A stretch of DNA of 64,000 bases from Bacillus fungorum. Lineage in GTDB: Bacteria > Bacillota > Bacilli > Bacillales > Bacillaceae_G. Below, piece after piece: positions 1 through 9,653 of the stretch. The notes beneath the pieces are model-generated. The model was not told the origin of the DNA and ran no database searches. It saw only the letters and a program-made list of their open reading frames with translations. Numbering within the stretch: position 1 is the stretch's first letter; the number at the start of each line of letters is the position of its first letter. The DNA lies in contig NZ_NWUW01000005.1 in assembly GCF_002746455.1 (NCBI RefSeq), positions 186,001-250,000 of the forward strand, in the 5' to 3' direction. A program made the position numbers and the translations under genes.

Positions 1-1
1 G

Positions 2-922
2 CTTCCATTTTTAAATATTATGGGACAATTAGTAATTGCTATTCTAATTGGGATGGTTTGGCGTGCGGCAATTGGAGTTCCTCATGATGCGATTGCAGGG
101 ACGAACTTTGCGAGTAAGAAGTTGCTTCGTTTTGGGATCATCTTACTTGGAATGCGGTTAAATCTTGTTGATATTGCGAAGGCAGGGCCGAAAGTATTGG
201 TCATCGCTGCCGTTGTTATTACATTTACGATTTTCGTTGTATATGGACTAACGAAAGTGTTTAAGGTAGAAAAAAAGCTTGGAATTTTAACAGCGTGCGG
301 AACAGCAATTTGCGGCGCGGCAGCGGTCGTGGCAATTGCACCGCAAGTGAAAACGAAGGATGAAGAAACGGCAGTTGGGGCAGCGATTATTGCAATTTTA
401 GGTACAATATTTACACTTATTTATACGCTATTATACCCAGTGCTTGGCTTCTCACCGTATGGTTACGGTGTATTCTCAGGTGCGACGCTGCATGAAATCG
501 CCCATGTTATCGCAGCTGCGGCGCCAGGAGGAAGTACGGCTGTAGACATCGCAGTTATCGTGAAGTTAACGCGCGTTGCAATGCTTGTGCCAGTAGCGAT
601 TTTAATTGGATTATGGTTTGGTAAGAGTGAAGGAAGCGAGGAAAAAAGATCGTGGCGCGACCTTCCGATTCCATGGTTCATCTTCGGATTTTTAGCGATG
701 AGTGCAGTGCATTCGCTCGGGATTATTCCAGAAGTTGTTGCTGGATATATTGTTGTCATTGCTTATATGCTTATCGCAATGGCGATGGCGGGTCTTGGCT
801 TAAATGTAGAGTTTAAAACGTTCCGTAAGTTAGGAAGCAAAGCATTTGTGGCGGGGCTGATTGGCTCGGTTTGCCTTTCTATTCTTGGATACGTTCTTGT
901 ATATGCGTTAGGATTTATGTAG
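2..922 (+). CDS. YeiH/UPF0324-family membrane protein (putative sulfate exporter family), 5'-truncated
   Basis: This is a polytopic membrane protein with about nine to ten hydrophobic segments, rich in Gly and Ala. It has the family-typical blocks [36 protein letters not shown] and [17 protein letters not shown], which mark the YeiH/YadS conserved family (Cons_hypoth698). The frame is open from base 2, so the true start lies outside the window; the ATG at 20 is probably internal, and about 306 residues of roughly 340 are visible. The family is annotated as a putative sulfate exporter largely by inference, so the substrate is uncertain. A strong terminator hairpin follows the stop codon. Confidence 0.85.
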   Translation, partial: LPFLNIMGQLVIAILIGMVWRAAIGVPHDAIAGTNFASKKLLRFGIILLGMRLNLVDIAKAGPKVLVIAAVVITFTIFVVYGLTKVFKVEKKLGILTACGTAICGAAAVVAIAPQVKTKDEETAVGAAIIAILGTIFTLIYTLLYPVLGFSPYGYGVFSGATLHEIAHVIAAAAPGGSTAVDIAVIVKLTRVAMLVPVAILIGLWFGKSEGSEEKRSWRDLPIPWFIFGFLAMSAVHSLGIIPEVVAGYIVVIAYMLIAMAMAGLGLNVEFKTFRKLGSKAFVAGLIGSVCLSILGYVLVYALGFM

Positions 923-929
923 TAGGACG

Positions 930-970
930 AAGAAGCTGTTCCGAAAGATATTTTGGGACAGCTTCTTTCT
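930..970 (+). terminator. Rho-independent terminator of the YeiH-like gene
   Basis: A 13-bp stem (AAGAAGCTGTTCC paired with GGGACAGCTTCTT, one wobble) is followed by a T-rich tract. It starts just after the upstream stop codon. Confidence 0.8.
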
Positions 971-1000
971 TATGTTTATGGTGCCATGGATGTCGATATT

Positions 1001-1038
1001 TGTCGGTAAGTCGATATATTTGAAAAATCGCTGATATA
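1001..1038. repeat. Dispersed repeat, copy 1 (second copy near 21379-21430)
   Basis: The stretch has TGTCGGTAAG followed by TCGATATATTTGAAAAATCG and CTGATATA. A near-identical run (TCAATATATTTGAAAAATCG then CTGATATA, also preceded by TTGTCGGTAAG) occurs at 21379-21430. Both copies are intergenic, each just downstream of a terminator. Confidence 0.6.
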
Positions 1039-1099
1039 AATTTAATTACTCTTGTACTTGGCTAGAGAAAATATTCAGTGAAACATTTTTCTGAAATTT

Positions 1100-1161
1100 G
1101 TAAAGATATCTTTACTTATAACTGGAAAATATTTATAATTTAAGTAAAGATATCTTTACTT
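1100..1161 (+). promoter_or_regulatory. Promoter framed by two identical palindromic operators (probable Xre autoregulation site)
   Basis: The perfect 16-bp palindrome GTAAAGATATCTTTAC occurs twice, at 1100-1115 and 1144-1159; the second extends to 20 bp. A sigma-A-like promoter lies between them: TTTACT (1111-1116), 17-bp spacer, TATAAT (1134-1139). The first palindrome therefore overlaps the -35 and the second the start region. The next gene encodes a small Xre-type regulator, so autoregulation is the simple inference. Confidence 0.75.
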
Positions 1162-1176
1162 TTAAAGGTGGAGCCT

Positions 1177-1374
1177 ATGGGTGTGAAAAATACAATAAAA
1201 GAGTTAAGAAAGCAACATCATATAACGCAAGTTGAAATGGCAAAGGCGATGCAGGTGACGCGGCAGACAATTGTGGCGATTGAAAATCATCATTACAACC
1301 CGAGTCTAGAGTTATCCTTAAAAATCGCCAAATATTTTGGGATGAAGGTGGAGGAAATATTTACGCTAGAGTAA
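1177..1374 (+). CDS. Small Xre-family HTH transcriptional regulator
   Basis: This 65-residue protein is almost wholly an Xre/Cro-type helix-turn-helix domain: IKELRKQHHITQVEMAKAMQ, then VTRQTIVAIENHHYNPSLEL, ending KYFGMKVEEIFTLE. That length and ending are typical of the small regulators that sit in front of membrane-protein genes in Bacillus. The ATG at 1177 is chosen because AAAGGTGG lies just upstream; a GTG at 1168 would overlap that ribosome-binding site. Two identical palindromes flank its promoter. It leads a cluster of short membrane-protein genes and probably controls it together with itself. Confidence 0.9.
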   Translation: MGVKNTIKELRKQHHITQVEMAKAMQVTRQTIVAIENHHYNPSLELSLKIAKYFGMKVEEIFTLE

Positions 1375-1384
1375 GGGGAGAAAA

Positions 1385-1774
1385 ATGAACGATACTACAA
1401 AGTTATTTGTCGGTGCAACCTTTGGATTGTTTTTGGGAGACATTATAGTTCATATTATGAATCCGGCTATACCAATTTTACCGCTCGTAGTGAGTAACGT
1501 TTTAGCAATTGTATTTTTGACAGTGTATGTGTATTACAAAAAGCGTAAGTACAAAGAAGAAGAACTTCCAGATATAGATGAGCGAGTAAATGAAAATATA
1601 AAAAAGCATGTAAACGTCTCATTTGTATTCGCATTTCTGTTGCTTATTGTTTATATTGTTGCGAGCAAAGCAATAGGACGAATTACTATACCTATTACAG
1701 AAATGTTCATTGTATGTAGTTTCTTATTTGCGGGTAGTCTCGTCATAGGAGTTATGGCGGGGAAACGAGCATAG
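1385..1774 (+). CDS. Four-TM hypothetical membrane protein
   Basis: The 129-residue protein has two N-terminal hydrophobic segments, a charged loop (YYKKRKYKEEELPDIDERVNE) and two more hydrophobic segments. It follows the Xre gene by 10 bp with ribosome-binding site GGGGAG, so the two are co-transcribed. The loop motif PDIDERV and the following helix recur in the broken gene at 2011-2387 (PSIDERV), making the two paralogues. It resembles DUF2178-like small membrane proteins that accompany small Xre regulators. No function can be assigned. Confidence 0.75.
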   Translation: MNDTTKLFVGATFGLFLGDIIVHIMNPAIPILPLVVSNVLAIVFLTVYVYYKKRKYKEEELPDIDERVNENIKKHVNVSFVFAFLLLIVYIVASKAIGRITIPITEMFIVCSFLFAGSLVIGVMAGKRA

Positions 1775-1792
1775 CGATAGGGGGAATGAAAA

Positions 1793-2014
1793 ATGCAAGA
1801 TGAGTTTGAGAGATTTCAGTCAGATAAAGCGTTTAAATATGTAGGGTTATTTTTTACGATTAGTTTAGCGATATGGAGTTTATATAATTTAATTGTTGAC
1901 GGAAATGCCGGTATGCCGTTTGTTTTATTTGTACTAGGGCAGTGGGTGTATTTTCTTGTGAACTATTGGCCGAAGTGGAAATATAGAAATCAAAAAGAGG
2001 CTGATCATGTATGA
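1793..2014 (+). CDS. Small two-TM hypothetical membrane protein
   Basis: The 73-residue protein has an acidic N-terminus, two hydrophobic segments (roughly residues 17-35 and 41-58) and a basic tail. Ribosome-binding site AGGGGGAATG precedes the ATG. Its stop overlaps the next start (ATGA), suggesting translational coupling within the Xre-led operon. I do not recognise a family. Confidence 0.7.
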   Translation: MQDEFERFQSDKAFKYVGLFFTISLAIWSLYNLIVDGNAGMPFVLFVLGQWVYFLVNYWPKWKYRNQKEADHV

Positions 2015-2387
2015 GTAAGCAAGATATTATACGGTTTATAGGAAGTTTGTTTTAAATGTGAGTTTAATGATTTTAAGTATTTCTTGGGGGAACCATTTTC
2101 ATATCGAATGTAGCGCTAGTCATTTTATATGGAATTTCCGAATATAGAGAACAGAAGCGTTTGAAAGAAGAGGGAGTACCGTCGATTGATGAGAGAGTTG
2201 TGAACAAGATGAAATCATATTTTACGATTTGTATTACAAGCTTCGTTTTTTGTTCATTATGTATCTTTGTGTAAATAAGTATGTAGATAGACAAGTAATG
2301 CATGTGAATGAGTTATTGTATATTACTATTTTGGGTTTATTAATAAGTATGGCATCGACGAGTATTTTCGCAACAAGGAATAGATAG
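2011..2387 (+). pseudogene. Frameshifted paralogue of the 129-residue membrane protein
   Basis: The ATG overlaps the preceding stop, but after 14 codons (MSKQDIIRFIGSLF) the frame ends. Coding sense then continues in other frames: ISNVALVILYGISEYREQKR, then EEGVPSIDERVVNKMKSYFT up to about 2272, then VNKYVDRQVMHVNELLYITI to the stop at 2385. At least two frameshifts are therefore needed. The segment SIDERVVNKMKSYFTICITS parallels DIDERVNENIKKHVNVSFVF of the upstream gene, which marks a tandem duplicate that has since decayed. Confidence 0.75.
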
Positions 2388-2402
2388 AAAAGGGGAACTG
2401 GG

Positions 2403-2630
2403 ATGGGATTACCGGTATTATCTGTCGCTACAGTCATATTTGCGCTTCTTTGGGGAATACAAAATTTTTCTCGTAATCCAGTGCCAAGCATTTGTATTAT
2501 GATTGGTACTGTAGGTTTATCGTATTATTTATTATTATTAGCCCATTATCATAAAACAGCAACGAGTGTTGTCGTTGGAGCACTTATTTTATTTTGTGGT
2601 CGTGCTGTACAAAAGGGGTTATTTCCATAA
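2403..2630 (+). CDS. Small three-TM hypothetical membrane protein
   Basis: The 75-residue, very hydrophobic protein has three predicted membrane helices and no charged catalytic motif. Ribosome-binding site AAAGGGGAACTGGG lies upstream of the ATG. It is the last member of the Xre-led cluster and is closed by a strong terminator. Family and function are not recognised. Confidence 0.65.
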   Translation: MGLPVLSVATVIFALLWGIQNFSRNPVPSICIMIGTVGLSYYLLLLAHYHKTATSVVVGALILFCGRAVQKGLFP

Positions 2631-2664
2631 AAGCTGTTTATACAAATAGTATAAACAGCTTTTT
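2629..2664 (+). terminator. Rho-independent terminator closing the Xre-led cluster
   Basis: Perfect 15-bp stem (AAAAGCTGTTTATAC with GTATAAACAGCTTTT), 5-nt loop, followed by T-rich sequence. Confidence 0.85.
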
Positions 2665-2684
2665 GTATTTTTTTTACAAAACAC

Positions 2685-2715
2685 TTGAAAGTTACGTAAC
2701 GTCATCTTTTATAAT
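2685..2715 (+). promoter_or_regulatory. MerR-type promoter with long spacer and central palindrome
   Basis: TTGAAA (2685-2690) and TATAAT (2710-2715) are separated by 19 bp, the unusually long spacing typical of MerR-activated promoters. The palindrome GTTACGTAAC (2691-2700) fills the spacer. The next gene encodes a MerR regulator, so autoregulation is likely. Confidence 0.7.
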
Positions 2716-2730
2716 GAAGTGGAAGAGGTG

Positions 2731-3492
2731 ATGGCAGTGATTTCAATACAACAATTGACGAGAGAAACAGGGGTAACAGTACGTACATTACGTTATTATG
2801 ATCAAATAGAGTTATTAAAGCCAAGTGGTAAAACAGAGGGTGGACATCGGTTATATAGTGAAGCTGACGTAATACGACTGCAACAAATTTTATTCTTAAA
2901 AGAAATGGGATTTTCATTAAAAGAGTCTGCGAATATGTTAGTAAAAGGGGAGCTTAACTTAAAGGATTCGCTTGAAAAACAACTTCGGTTTGTACAGGAA
3001 GAACAAAAGAAACTTAATCGAATGGAGCGTGTTTTACAAGCAGTTGTTTATTCAGTAGATGTGGAGGGAGAACTTGATTGGAAAGTTATGTTTGAACTTA
3101 TTCAGCTTTCGAAACAGTCTCCTCGTATACGTGAAATATTTCAAAATGAAGTATTTTCAAAGGAAGAGCAAAAATTGCTTTACAATTTGCCAAATATGAG
3201 TGAAGAAGATCCGAATGTTTTAGAATGGGTAGATTTATTAAAGCAATTACGTCATTTTATGAAAGAAGGTAAGGAAGCAGCGAGTGATGAGGTACAAGGG
3301 GCAATGAAGAAATTAATGCAGAAGTGTTTAGAAATGGCCAATGGTGACGAAGCGTTTTTAGATAAGTTATGGGAAGTTAGAAAATCGAAGGAAGATTCAC
3401 AGAAAATGAGCATGTATCCAATCGAAGAAGAATTTTTATTATATATGGATGAAGCTTTTCGTATATATGATGAAAAGGAGAAGGGTAAATGA
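2731..3492 (+). CDS. MerR-family transcriptional regulator
   Basis: The 253-residue protein has an N-terminal MerR winged-helix domain (ISIQQLTRETGVTVRTLRYY, then KPSGKTEGGHRLYSEADVIR), a coiled-coil dimerisation helix around residues 75-110, and a long, mostly helical C-terminal effector region without Cys clusters, so it is not a metal sensor. The ATG at 2731 is preferred because GGAAGAGGTG lies directly upstream; a GTG at 2719 would include that site. Its stop overlaps the start of the next membrane-protein gene (ATGA), so the pair is translationally coupled. Confidence 0.88.
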   Translation: MAVISIQQLTRETGVTVRTLRYYDQIELLKPSGKTEGGHRLYSEADVIRLQQILFLKEMGFSLKESANMLVKGELNLKDSLEKQLRFVQEEQKKLNRMERVLQAVVYSVDVEGELDWKVMFELIQLSKQSPRIREIFQNEVFSKEEQKLLYNLPNMSEEDPNVLEWVDLLKQLRHFMKEGKEAASDEVQGAMKKLMQKCLEMANGDEAFLDKLWEVRKSKEDSQKMSMYPIEEEFLLYMDEAFRIYDEKEKGK

Positions 3493-4109
3493 GTATACTC
3501 GCAGAATATCGTTGGTATTTTTTAATTGGAGCAGAGATTGTATTTTGGTTATCGGCTATTGGTTTCTTTTTACTTCGCTATGGATTCCGTTTGAAGAAGG
3601 CGAGCTTTATTATGGGGATTGTACTCCTAGTAAATGAAGTGTTTATTTTAACATTAGGGGCAGTGGACTATTATCAAACAGGAAAGTTCTCTAATTTTCA
3701 AATCATTACTGTAATTATTTTATTGTATGCAGTTTTCTATGGGAAAAAGGATTTGAAGAAGCTTGATATATTTGCGCAAAAGCTAGTTGCGAAATGGCGG
3801 AATGAACCAGCACCGATTATGGAAGAACATGTAGAATTAACAGGTATGGCTTATGCGAAGCAGGAAATAAAAAATTGGGTATTACATCTTGTTTTATTCG
3901 TTGTTGTGCATATTTTCTTTTTCTTTCTGTACGGTTTTGTCCCGTTTGAACAATGGCATAATTGGTTAGAAACGGGGATTGTTTTAAATGAAAAAGCAAG
4001 TCGTGTTAGCCAAGTTTGGGCGATTATACTTTTAGTGGATACAGTTATTTCATTTTCATATGTTCTTTTTCCGAAGAAGGAGAAAGGAAAAGAAAAGCTA
4101 CTTTCATAG
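3489..4109 (+). CDS. Hypothetical membrane protein coupled to the MerR regulator
   Basis: The 206-residue protein has about five hydrophobic segments; the polar centre (KKDLKKLDIFAQKLVAKWRN) is cytoplasmic-like. The start codon overlaps the merR-type gene's stop. This context suggests either a target of, or a membrane partner for, that regulator. Its stop codon lies in the loop of the following terminator. No family recognised. Confidence 0.7.
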   Translation: MSILAEYRWYFLIGAEIVFWLSAIGFFLLRYGFRLKKASFIMGIVLLVNEVFILTLGAVDYYQTGKFSNFQIITVIILLYAVFYGKKDLKKLDIFAQKLVAKWRNEPAPIMEEHVELTGMAYAKQEIKNWVLHLVLFVVVHIFFFFLYGFVPFEQWHNWLETGIVLNEKASRVSQVWAIILLVDTVISFSYVLFPKKEKGKEKLLS

Positions 4110-4126
4110 TTGAAAGTAGCTTTTGG
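4093..4126 (+). terminator. Rho-independent terminator containing the stop codon of the preceding gene
   Basis: Perfect 14-bp stem AAAAGCTACTTTCA / TGAAAGTAGCTTTT with loop TAGT; the loop contains the stop codon. Confidence 0.8.
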
Positions 4127-4153
4127 GTATACAAATAATTTTTATAGGAGAGG

Positions 4154-4585
4154 ATGACAATAGGAAAAAGAACCAGTTTTATATGTCTATTTCTTTTTAG
4201 TTTAGTAGCATGTTCACCATCTAACACTACAATTGATAAGAAGAACGATGTCATTGTAAAGGGAACCAGGATTTCCAATCTAGATAAATTTGAGCAGTTC
4301 GTTATGAACGTTGATCAAGGGAAAGTTGATAAAATAAGAATTGCACAGTATACCGATGAAGGTGACCCGGTTTTTCAAACGTTAGAGCATAGCGGGAAAG
4401 ATATACTTTATGTGTTAGATAGTAGACAAGACAAGTTTGCTGATGACCATAAAGGGTTACATAAAGATAGTTGTAAAAGTATTGTTAAAGAGCAGCGTGA
4501 ATTAGAAAGTACTTATCGGTTAATAGATTGTATGAATGAAGCTGGGCGCAATGGATATGACTTAGTATATGTACCTAAAAAATAG
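4154..4585 (+). CDS. DUF4362-type lipoprotein
   Basis: The 143-residue secreted protein has a lipoprotein signal peptide (MTIGKRTSFICLFLFSLVAC, lipobox LVAC, Cys20). The mature part contains the block KVDKIRIAQYTDEGDPVFQT and matches the small Bacillus DUF4362 lipoproteins in length and pattern. AGGAG sits only about 3 nt before the ATG, a tight spacing, so expression may be low. It is a single gene between two terminators. Function unknown. Confidence 0.75.
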   Translation: MTIGKRTSFICLFLFSLVACSPSNTTIDKKNDVIVKGTRISNLDKFEQFVMNVDQGKVDKIRIAQYTDEGDPVFQTLEHSGKDILYVLDSRQDKFADDHKGLHKDSCKSIVKEQRELESTYRLIDCMNEAGRNGYDLVYVPKK

Positions 4586-4594
4586 AGTTAGTAG

Positions 4595-4624
4595 AGGAAG
4601 GAAGTATTTACTCCTTCCTTTTTC
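4595..4624 (+). terminator. Terminator after the DUF4362 lipoprotein gene
   Basis: AGGAAGGA(A)GTA pairs with TACTCCTTCCT, followed by TTTTT. Confidence 0.7.
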
Positions 4625-4650
4625 TATGTATATATTGTCGAAAACTTTAC

Positions 4651-4664
4651 CGAATATCTGTTCG
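4651..4664 (+). promoter_or_regulatory. LexA (DinR) SOS box upstream of uvrB
   Basis: CGAATATCTGTTCG matches the Bacillus LexA box CGAAC-N4-GTTCG with one mismatch. It lies about 70 bp upstream of the uvrB start, consistent with SOS induction of uvrBA. Confidence 0.75.
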
Positions 4665-4735
4665 TTTTTTTAGGTTTTTTATGGGCATTCGTGGTAAAAT
4701 AATAATACAGATTTTTATGAGGAGGTCGGATTTTC

Positions 4736-6712
4736 TTGGAACGTCAATTTGAAATTGTCTCAGCGTATTCCCCGCAAGGTGATCAGCCGGTAGCTATAGA
4801 GAAGCTTGTAGAGGGAATTAATAGTGGAAAGAAAAAGCAAGTGTTGCTTGGTGCGACAGGAACGGGTAAGACATTTACGATTTCAAATGTTATTAAAGAA
4901 GTGCAAAAGCCAACACTTGTCATGGCTCACAATAAAACGTTAGCAGGACAGTTATATAGTGAGTTGAAAGACTTTTTTCCGAATAATGCAGTTGAATATT
5001 TTGTTAGTTATTACGATTATTATCAGCCAGAAGCGTATGTGCCTCAAACAGATACTTTTATTGAAAAAGATGCGCAGATTAATGATGAAATTGATAAATT
5101 GCGTCACTCAGCAACGTCAGCATTATTTGAACGGGACGATGTAATTATCGTTGCGAGTGTTTCGTGTATATATGGTTTAGGTTCTCCAGAAGAATACCGC
5201 GAGTTAGTTGTTTCACTTCGAGTTGGTATGGAAAAGGACCGCAATCAATTGCTTCGTGAACTTGTTGATGTACAGTATGGACGTAATGATATTGATTTCA
5301 AGCGTGGTACATTCCGTGTGCGCGGAGATGTAGTTGAAATCTTCCCGGCATCACTTGACGAGCATTGTATTCGAATTGAGTTTTTCGGCGATGAAATCGA
5401 TCGTATTCGCGAAGTAAATGCGTTAACAGGTGAAGTATTAGCAGAACGTGATCATGTAGCAATCTTCCCAGCATCTCACTTCGTTACACGTGAGGAAAAA
5501 ATGAAGGTCGCTATTGAAAATATCGAAAAAGAATTAGAAGAGCGTTTAAAGGAGTTAAATGATAACGGTAAGTTGTTAGAAGCGCAGCGTATAGAGCAAC
5601 GTACGCGTTATGATTTAGAAATGATGCGCGAGATGGGCTTTTGTTCAGGGATTGAAAACTATTCCCGTCATTTAACACTTCGTCCGGCGGGGGCAACGCC
5701 GTATACGCTATTAGACTATTTCCCGAAAGATTTCTTAATCGTTATGGATGAGTCGCATGTATCAGTACCGCAAGTAAGAGCGATGTATAACGGGGACCAA
5801 GCGCGTAAGCAAGTGCTTGTGGATCATGGATTCCGTCTGCCATCAGCTTTAGATAATAGACCGCTCACATTCGATGAGTTTGAAGAGAAAACGAATCAAG
5901 TTATTTACGTTTCAGCAACGCCAGGACCGTATGAGTTAGAGCAGTCGCCAGAAGTAATAGAACAAATTATTCGTCCAACAGGGCTTTTAGATCCGCCAAT
6001 TGATATACGACCAATTGAAGGGCAAATTGACGATCTATTAGGAGAGATTCAAGATCGCATTGCAAAAAATGAACGTGTATTAATTACGACTTTAACGAAG
6101 AAGATGTCAGAGGATTTAACGGACTACTTAAAAGATGTAGGAATTAAAGTGAACTATCTTCACTCTGAAATTAAAACGTTAGAACGTATTGAAATTATCC
6201 GTGATCTTCGCCTCGGTAAGTTTGATGTACTTGTTGGTATTAACTTATTAAGAGAAGGATTAGATATTCCAGAAGTATCACTTGTAGCTATTTTAGATGC
6301 TGATAAAGAAGGATTCTTGCGTTCAGAGCGTTCATTAATTCAAACAATCGGTCGTGCAGCCCGTAATGAAAACGGCCGCGTTATTATGTACGCAGATCGC
6401 ATAACGAGATCGATGGGAATTGCAATTGAAGAAACGCAGCGTCGTCGTACTATACAAGAAGCTTACAATGAAGAGCATGGTATTACACCGAAAACAATTC
6501 AAAAAGGTGTGCGTGATGTCATCCGTGCAACGACAGCTGCTGAAGAGACAGAAACATATGAAGCAACTCCAGCTAAGAAGATGACGAAAAAAGAGCGTGA
6601 AAAGACAATCGCGAAGATGGAAGCAGAGATGAAAGAAGCAGCAAAAGCGTTAGATTTCGAGCGTGCAGCTGAATTAAGAGATTTACTATTAGAATTAAAA
6701 GCGGAAGGGTGA
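4736..6712 (+). CDS. uvrB: Excinuclease ABC subunit B
   Basis: UvrB is the helicase-like damage-verification subunit of nucleotide excision repair, loaded by UvrA2 and joined by UvrC for incision. The 658-residue length is normal. Walker A is GATGTGKT (about residue 40), the beta-hairpin [12 protein letters not shown] follows, the Walker B-like motif is MDESHV, helicase motif VI is QTIGRAARN, and the C-terminal UVR motif ([14 protein letters not shown]) binds UvrC. Translation starts at a TTG (4736) preceded by GAGGAGGTC. A LexA box lies upstream, and uvrA follows immediately in the same operon. Confidence 0.97.
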   Translation: MERQFEIVSAYSPQGDQPVAIEKLVEGINSGKKKQVLLGATGTGKTFTISNVIKEVQKPTLVMAHNKTLAGQLYSELKDFFPNNAVEYFVSYYDYYQPEAYVPQTDTFIEKDAQINDEIDKLRHSATSALFERDDVIIVASVSCIYGLGSPEEYRELVVSLRVGMEKDRNQLLRELVDVQYGRNDIDFKRGTFRVRGDVVEIFPASLDEHCIRIEFFGDEIDRIREVNALTGEVLAERDHVAIFPASHFVTREEKMKVAIENIEKELEERLKELNDNGKLLEAQRIEQRTRYDLEMMREMGFCSGIENYSRHLTLRPAGATPYTLLDYFPKDFLIVMDESHVSVPQVRAMYNGDQARKQVLVDHGFRLPSALDNRPLTFDEFEEKTNQVIYVSATPGPYELEQSPEVIEQIIRPTGLLDPPIDIRPIEGQIDDLLGEIQDRIAKNERVLITTLTKKMSEDLTDYLKDVGIKVNYLHSEIKTLERIEIIRDLRLGKFDVLVGINLLREGLDIPEVSLVAILDADKEGFLRSERSLIQTIGRAARNENGRVIMYADRITRSMGIAIEETQRRRTIQEAYNEEHGITPKTIQKGVRDVIRATTAAEETETYEATPAKKMTKKEREKTIAKMEAEMKEAAKALDFERAAELRDLLLELKAEG

Positions 6713-6717
6713 AAAGA

Positions 6718-9594
6718 GTGAGTAAGAGCAAGGATTTTATTGTTGTAAAAGGTGCTAGAGCACATAACTTAAAAAATATTGATGTAACCATTCCGAGAAA
6801 TCAGCTTGTTGTTGTGACGGGATTGTCTGGTTCAGGGAAATCATCATTAGCATTTGATACGATTTATGCAGAAGGGCAGCGCAGATACGTAGAATCGTTA
6901 TCTGCGTATGCACGTCAGTTTTTAGGGCAAATGGATAAACCGGATGTGGATACGATTGAAGGTTTATCTCCAGCAATTTCAATCGATCAAAAAACGACGA
7001 GTCGTAACCCACGTTCAACTGTTGGAACGGTGACGGAGATTTATGATTACTTACGTTTATTATTTGCGCGAATTGGTACGCCAATTTGTCCGAATCATGG
7101 AATTGAAATTACATCACAAACAGTAGAGCAGATGGTAGACCGCGTTCTTGAATATCCGGAACGTACGAAATTACAAGTGTTAGCCCCTATCGTGTCAGGA
7201 CGTAAAGGTGCACATGTGAAAGTGCTTGAAGATATTAAGAAGCAAGGTTATGTTCGTGTACGTGTTGATGGTGAAATGCTTGATGTGTCTGATGAGATTA
7301 CGTTAGATAAAAATAAGAAGCATTCTATTGAAGTTGTAATTGACCGTATTGTTGTAAAAGAAGGAATCGCAAGCCGCCTTGCTGATTCACTTGAAAGTGC
7401 ATTAAAACTTGGCGGGGGTCGAGTGTTAATTGATGTTATGGGAGAAGAGGAACTTCTGTTTAGTGAACATCACGCTTGTCCGCATTGTGGTTTTTCAATC
7501 GGAGAATTAGAACCGCGTATGTTCTCATTCAATAGTCCGTTCGGTGCATGTCCTTCTTGTGATGGGCTCGGTTCAAAGTTAGAGGTAGATTTAGAACTTG
7601 TTATTCCGAACTGGGATTTATCATTAAATGAACATGCGATTGCCCCTTGGGAACCGACAAGCTCACAATACTACCCACAGCTTTTACAATCTGTATGTAA
7701 TCACTACGGCGTTGATATGGATATACCTGTGAAAGATATACCGAAAGATTTATTTGATAAAGTGTTGTATGGAAGCGGTGAAGAGAAAGTTTATTTCCGC
7801 TATGTAAATGAATTTGGCCAAGTAAAGGAAAATGAGATTTTATTTGAAGGTGTTATTCCGAATATTGAACGTCGTTATCGTGAAACGAGTTCCGATTACA
7901 TTCGTGAGCAAATGGAAAAGTATATGGCAGAGCAAGCTTGTCCGAAGTGTAAAGGCGGACGTTTAAAACCTGAGAGTTTAGCTGTTTTCGTTGGGGATAA
8001 AACGATTGCTGATGTAACGAAATATTCTGTGCAAGAAGTACAGGAATTCTTCTCAAATGTGGAGCTAACAGAGAAACAACAAAAAATTGCTCATTTAATT
8101 TTAAGAGAAATTCAGGAGCGCGTTGGGTTCTTAGTAAACGTTGGTTTAGATTATTTAACGTTAAGTCGTGCTGCAGGAACTTTATCAGGTGGTGAGGCGC
8201 AGCGTATTCGTTTAGCGACACAAATTGGTTCGCGTCTTACTGGCGTACTTTACATTCTTGACGAGCCTTCTATCGGTTTGCATCAACGCGATAATGATCG
8301 TCTTATTCGTACATTGCAAGAAATGCGTGATTTAGGTAATACGTTAATTGTTGTTGAGCATGATGAAGATACGATGATGGCAGCTGACTATTTACTTGAT
8401 ATCGGACCTGGCGCAGGTATTCACGGTGGACAAGTTGTATCAGCAGGTACACCAGCTGAAGTGATGCAAGATGAGAATTCGCTAACAGGGAAGTATTTAA
8501 GCGGTAAAGAGTTTATTCCGGTTCCACTTGAAAGACGTAAAGGTGACGGACGTAAAGTGGAAATTGTCGGTGCAAAAGAGAATAACTTAAAGAACGCGAA
8601 AATGTCATTCCCGCTCGGTACGTTTGTAGCGGTAACGGGTGTATCTGGATCAGGTAAAAGTACGATGATTAATGAAGTACTATATAAATCGTTAGCTCAA
8701 AAGTTATATAAAGCGAAAGCGAAGCCAGGTACTCATAAAGAAATTAAAGGTCTTGAACATTTAGATAAAGTAATCGATATTGATCAATCGCCAATCGGGC
8801 GTACACCACGTTCCAACCCAGCAACGTATACAGGTGTGTTCGATGATATTCGTGATGTGTTTGCCCAAACGAATGAAGCGAAAGTGCGCGGATATCAAAA
8901 AGGACGTTTCAGCTTTAATGTAAAAGGTGGACGTTGTGAAGCGTGCCGTGGTGATGGAATTATTAAAATCGAAATGCACTTCTTACCAGACGTATACGTT
9001 CCGTGTGAAGTTTGTCACGGTAAACGTTACAACCGTGAAACGTTAGAAGTGAAGTATAAAGATAAAAACATTTCGGAAGTGTTAGGGATGACAATTGAAG
9101 ATGGAGTAGAGTTCTTCGCTAATATCCCAAAAATTAAGCGTAAACTTCAAACGCTTGTAGATGTAGGGCTTGGTTATATGAAATTAGGGCAACCAGCTAC
9201 GACGTTATCTGGTGGTGAAGCGCAGCGTGTGAAATTAGCTTCTGAATTACACCGTCGTTCTACAGGACGTACACTATACATTTTAGACGAGCCAACGACT
9301 GGTTTACATGCACATGATATCGCACGTCTTCTAGAAGTGCTGCAACGTCTTGTTGAGAGCGGTGAGACAGTGCTTGTAATTGAACATAATTTAGATGTAA
9401 TTAAAACAGCGGATTATATTGTTGACCTTGGGCCAGAGGGCGGAGACAAAGGTGGACAAATCGTTGCTTCCGGCACGCCAGAGCAAGTAGTGAAAGAAGA
9501 GCGTTCGTATACAGGTAAGTATTTAAAAGAGATTTTAAATCGTGATAAAGCAAGAATGAAAGAGAAAATAAAAGAAGTAGAGTTATCACAATAA
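6718..9594 (+). CDS. uvrA: Excinuclease ABC subunit A
   Basis: UvrA is the DNA-damage sensor ATPase of nucleotide excision repair. It has two ABC modules (Walker [13 protein letters not shown] near the N-terminus and GVSGSGKST around residue 640), two signature motifs ([12 protein letters not shown] and [12 protein letters not shown]), and zinc modules with [21 protein letters not shown] and [20 protein letters not shown] start at 6718 gives [20 protein letters not shown] and 958 residues, the usual length; an in-frame GTG at 6709 would overlap uvrB. The gene lies 5 bp after uvrB, so the two are coexpressed under the LexA box. Confidence 0.97.
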   Translation: MSKSKDFIVVKGARAHNLKNIDVTIPRNQLVVVTGLSGSGKSSLAFDTIYAEGQRRYVESLSAYARQFLGQMDKPDVDTIEGLSPAISIDQKTTSRNPRSTVGTVTEIYDYLRLLFARIGTPICPNHGIEITSQTVEQMVDRVLEYPERTKLQVLAPIVSGRKGAHVKVLEDIKKQGYVRVRVDGEMLDVSDEITLDKNKKHSIEVVIDRIVVKEGIASRLADSLESALKLGGGRVLIDVMGEEELLFSEHHACPHCGFSIGELEPRMFSFNSPFGACPSCDGLGSKLEVDLELVIPNWDLSLNEHAIAPWEPTSSQYYPQLLQSVCNHYGVDMDIPVKDIPKDLFDKVLYGSGEEKVYFRYVNEFGQVKENEILFEGVIPNIERRYRETSSDYIREQMEKYMAEQACPKCKGGRLKPESLAVFVGDKTIADVTKYSVQEVQEFFSNVELTEKQQKIAHLILREIQERVGFLVNVGLDYLTLSRAAGTLSGGEAQRIRLATQIGSRLTGVLYILDEPSIGLHQRDNDRLIRTLQEMRDLGNTLIVVEHDEDTMMAADYLLDIGPGAGIHGGQVVSAGTPAEVMQDENSLTGKYLSGKEFIPVPLERRKGDGRKVEIVGAKENNLKNAKMSFPLGTFVAVTGVSGSGKSTMINEVLYKSLAQKLYKAKAKPGTHKEIKGLEHLDKVIDIDQSPIGRTPRSNPATYTGVFDDIRDVFAQTNEAKVRGYQKGRFSFNVKGGRCEACRGDGIIKIEMHFLPDVYVPCEVCHGKRYNRETLEVKYKDKNISEVLGMTIEDGVEFFANIPKIKRKLQTLVDVGLGYMKLGQPATTLSGGEAQRVKLASELHRRSTGRTLYILDEPTTGLHAHDIARLLEVLQRLVESGETVLVIEHNLDVIKTADYIVDLGPEGGDKGGQIVASGTPEQVVKEERSYTGKYLKEILNRDKARMKEKIKEVELSQ

Positions 9595-9604
9595 ATGTAT
9601 TATT

Positions 9605-9637
9605 AAAAACCGAGTGGAAATGACACTCGGTTTTTAT
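9605..9637 (+). terminator. Terminator of uvrBA
   Basis: AAACCGAGTG / CACTCGGTTT stem with loop GAAATGA and a T tract. Confidence 0.85.
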
Positions 9638-9653
9638 TGTATAGGGGGAGACG

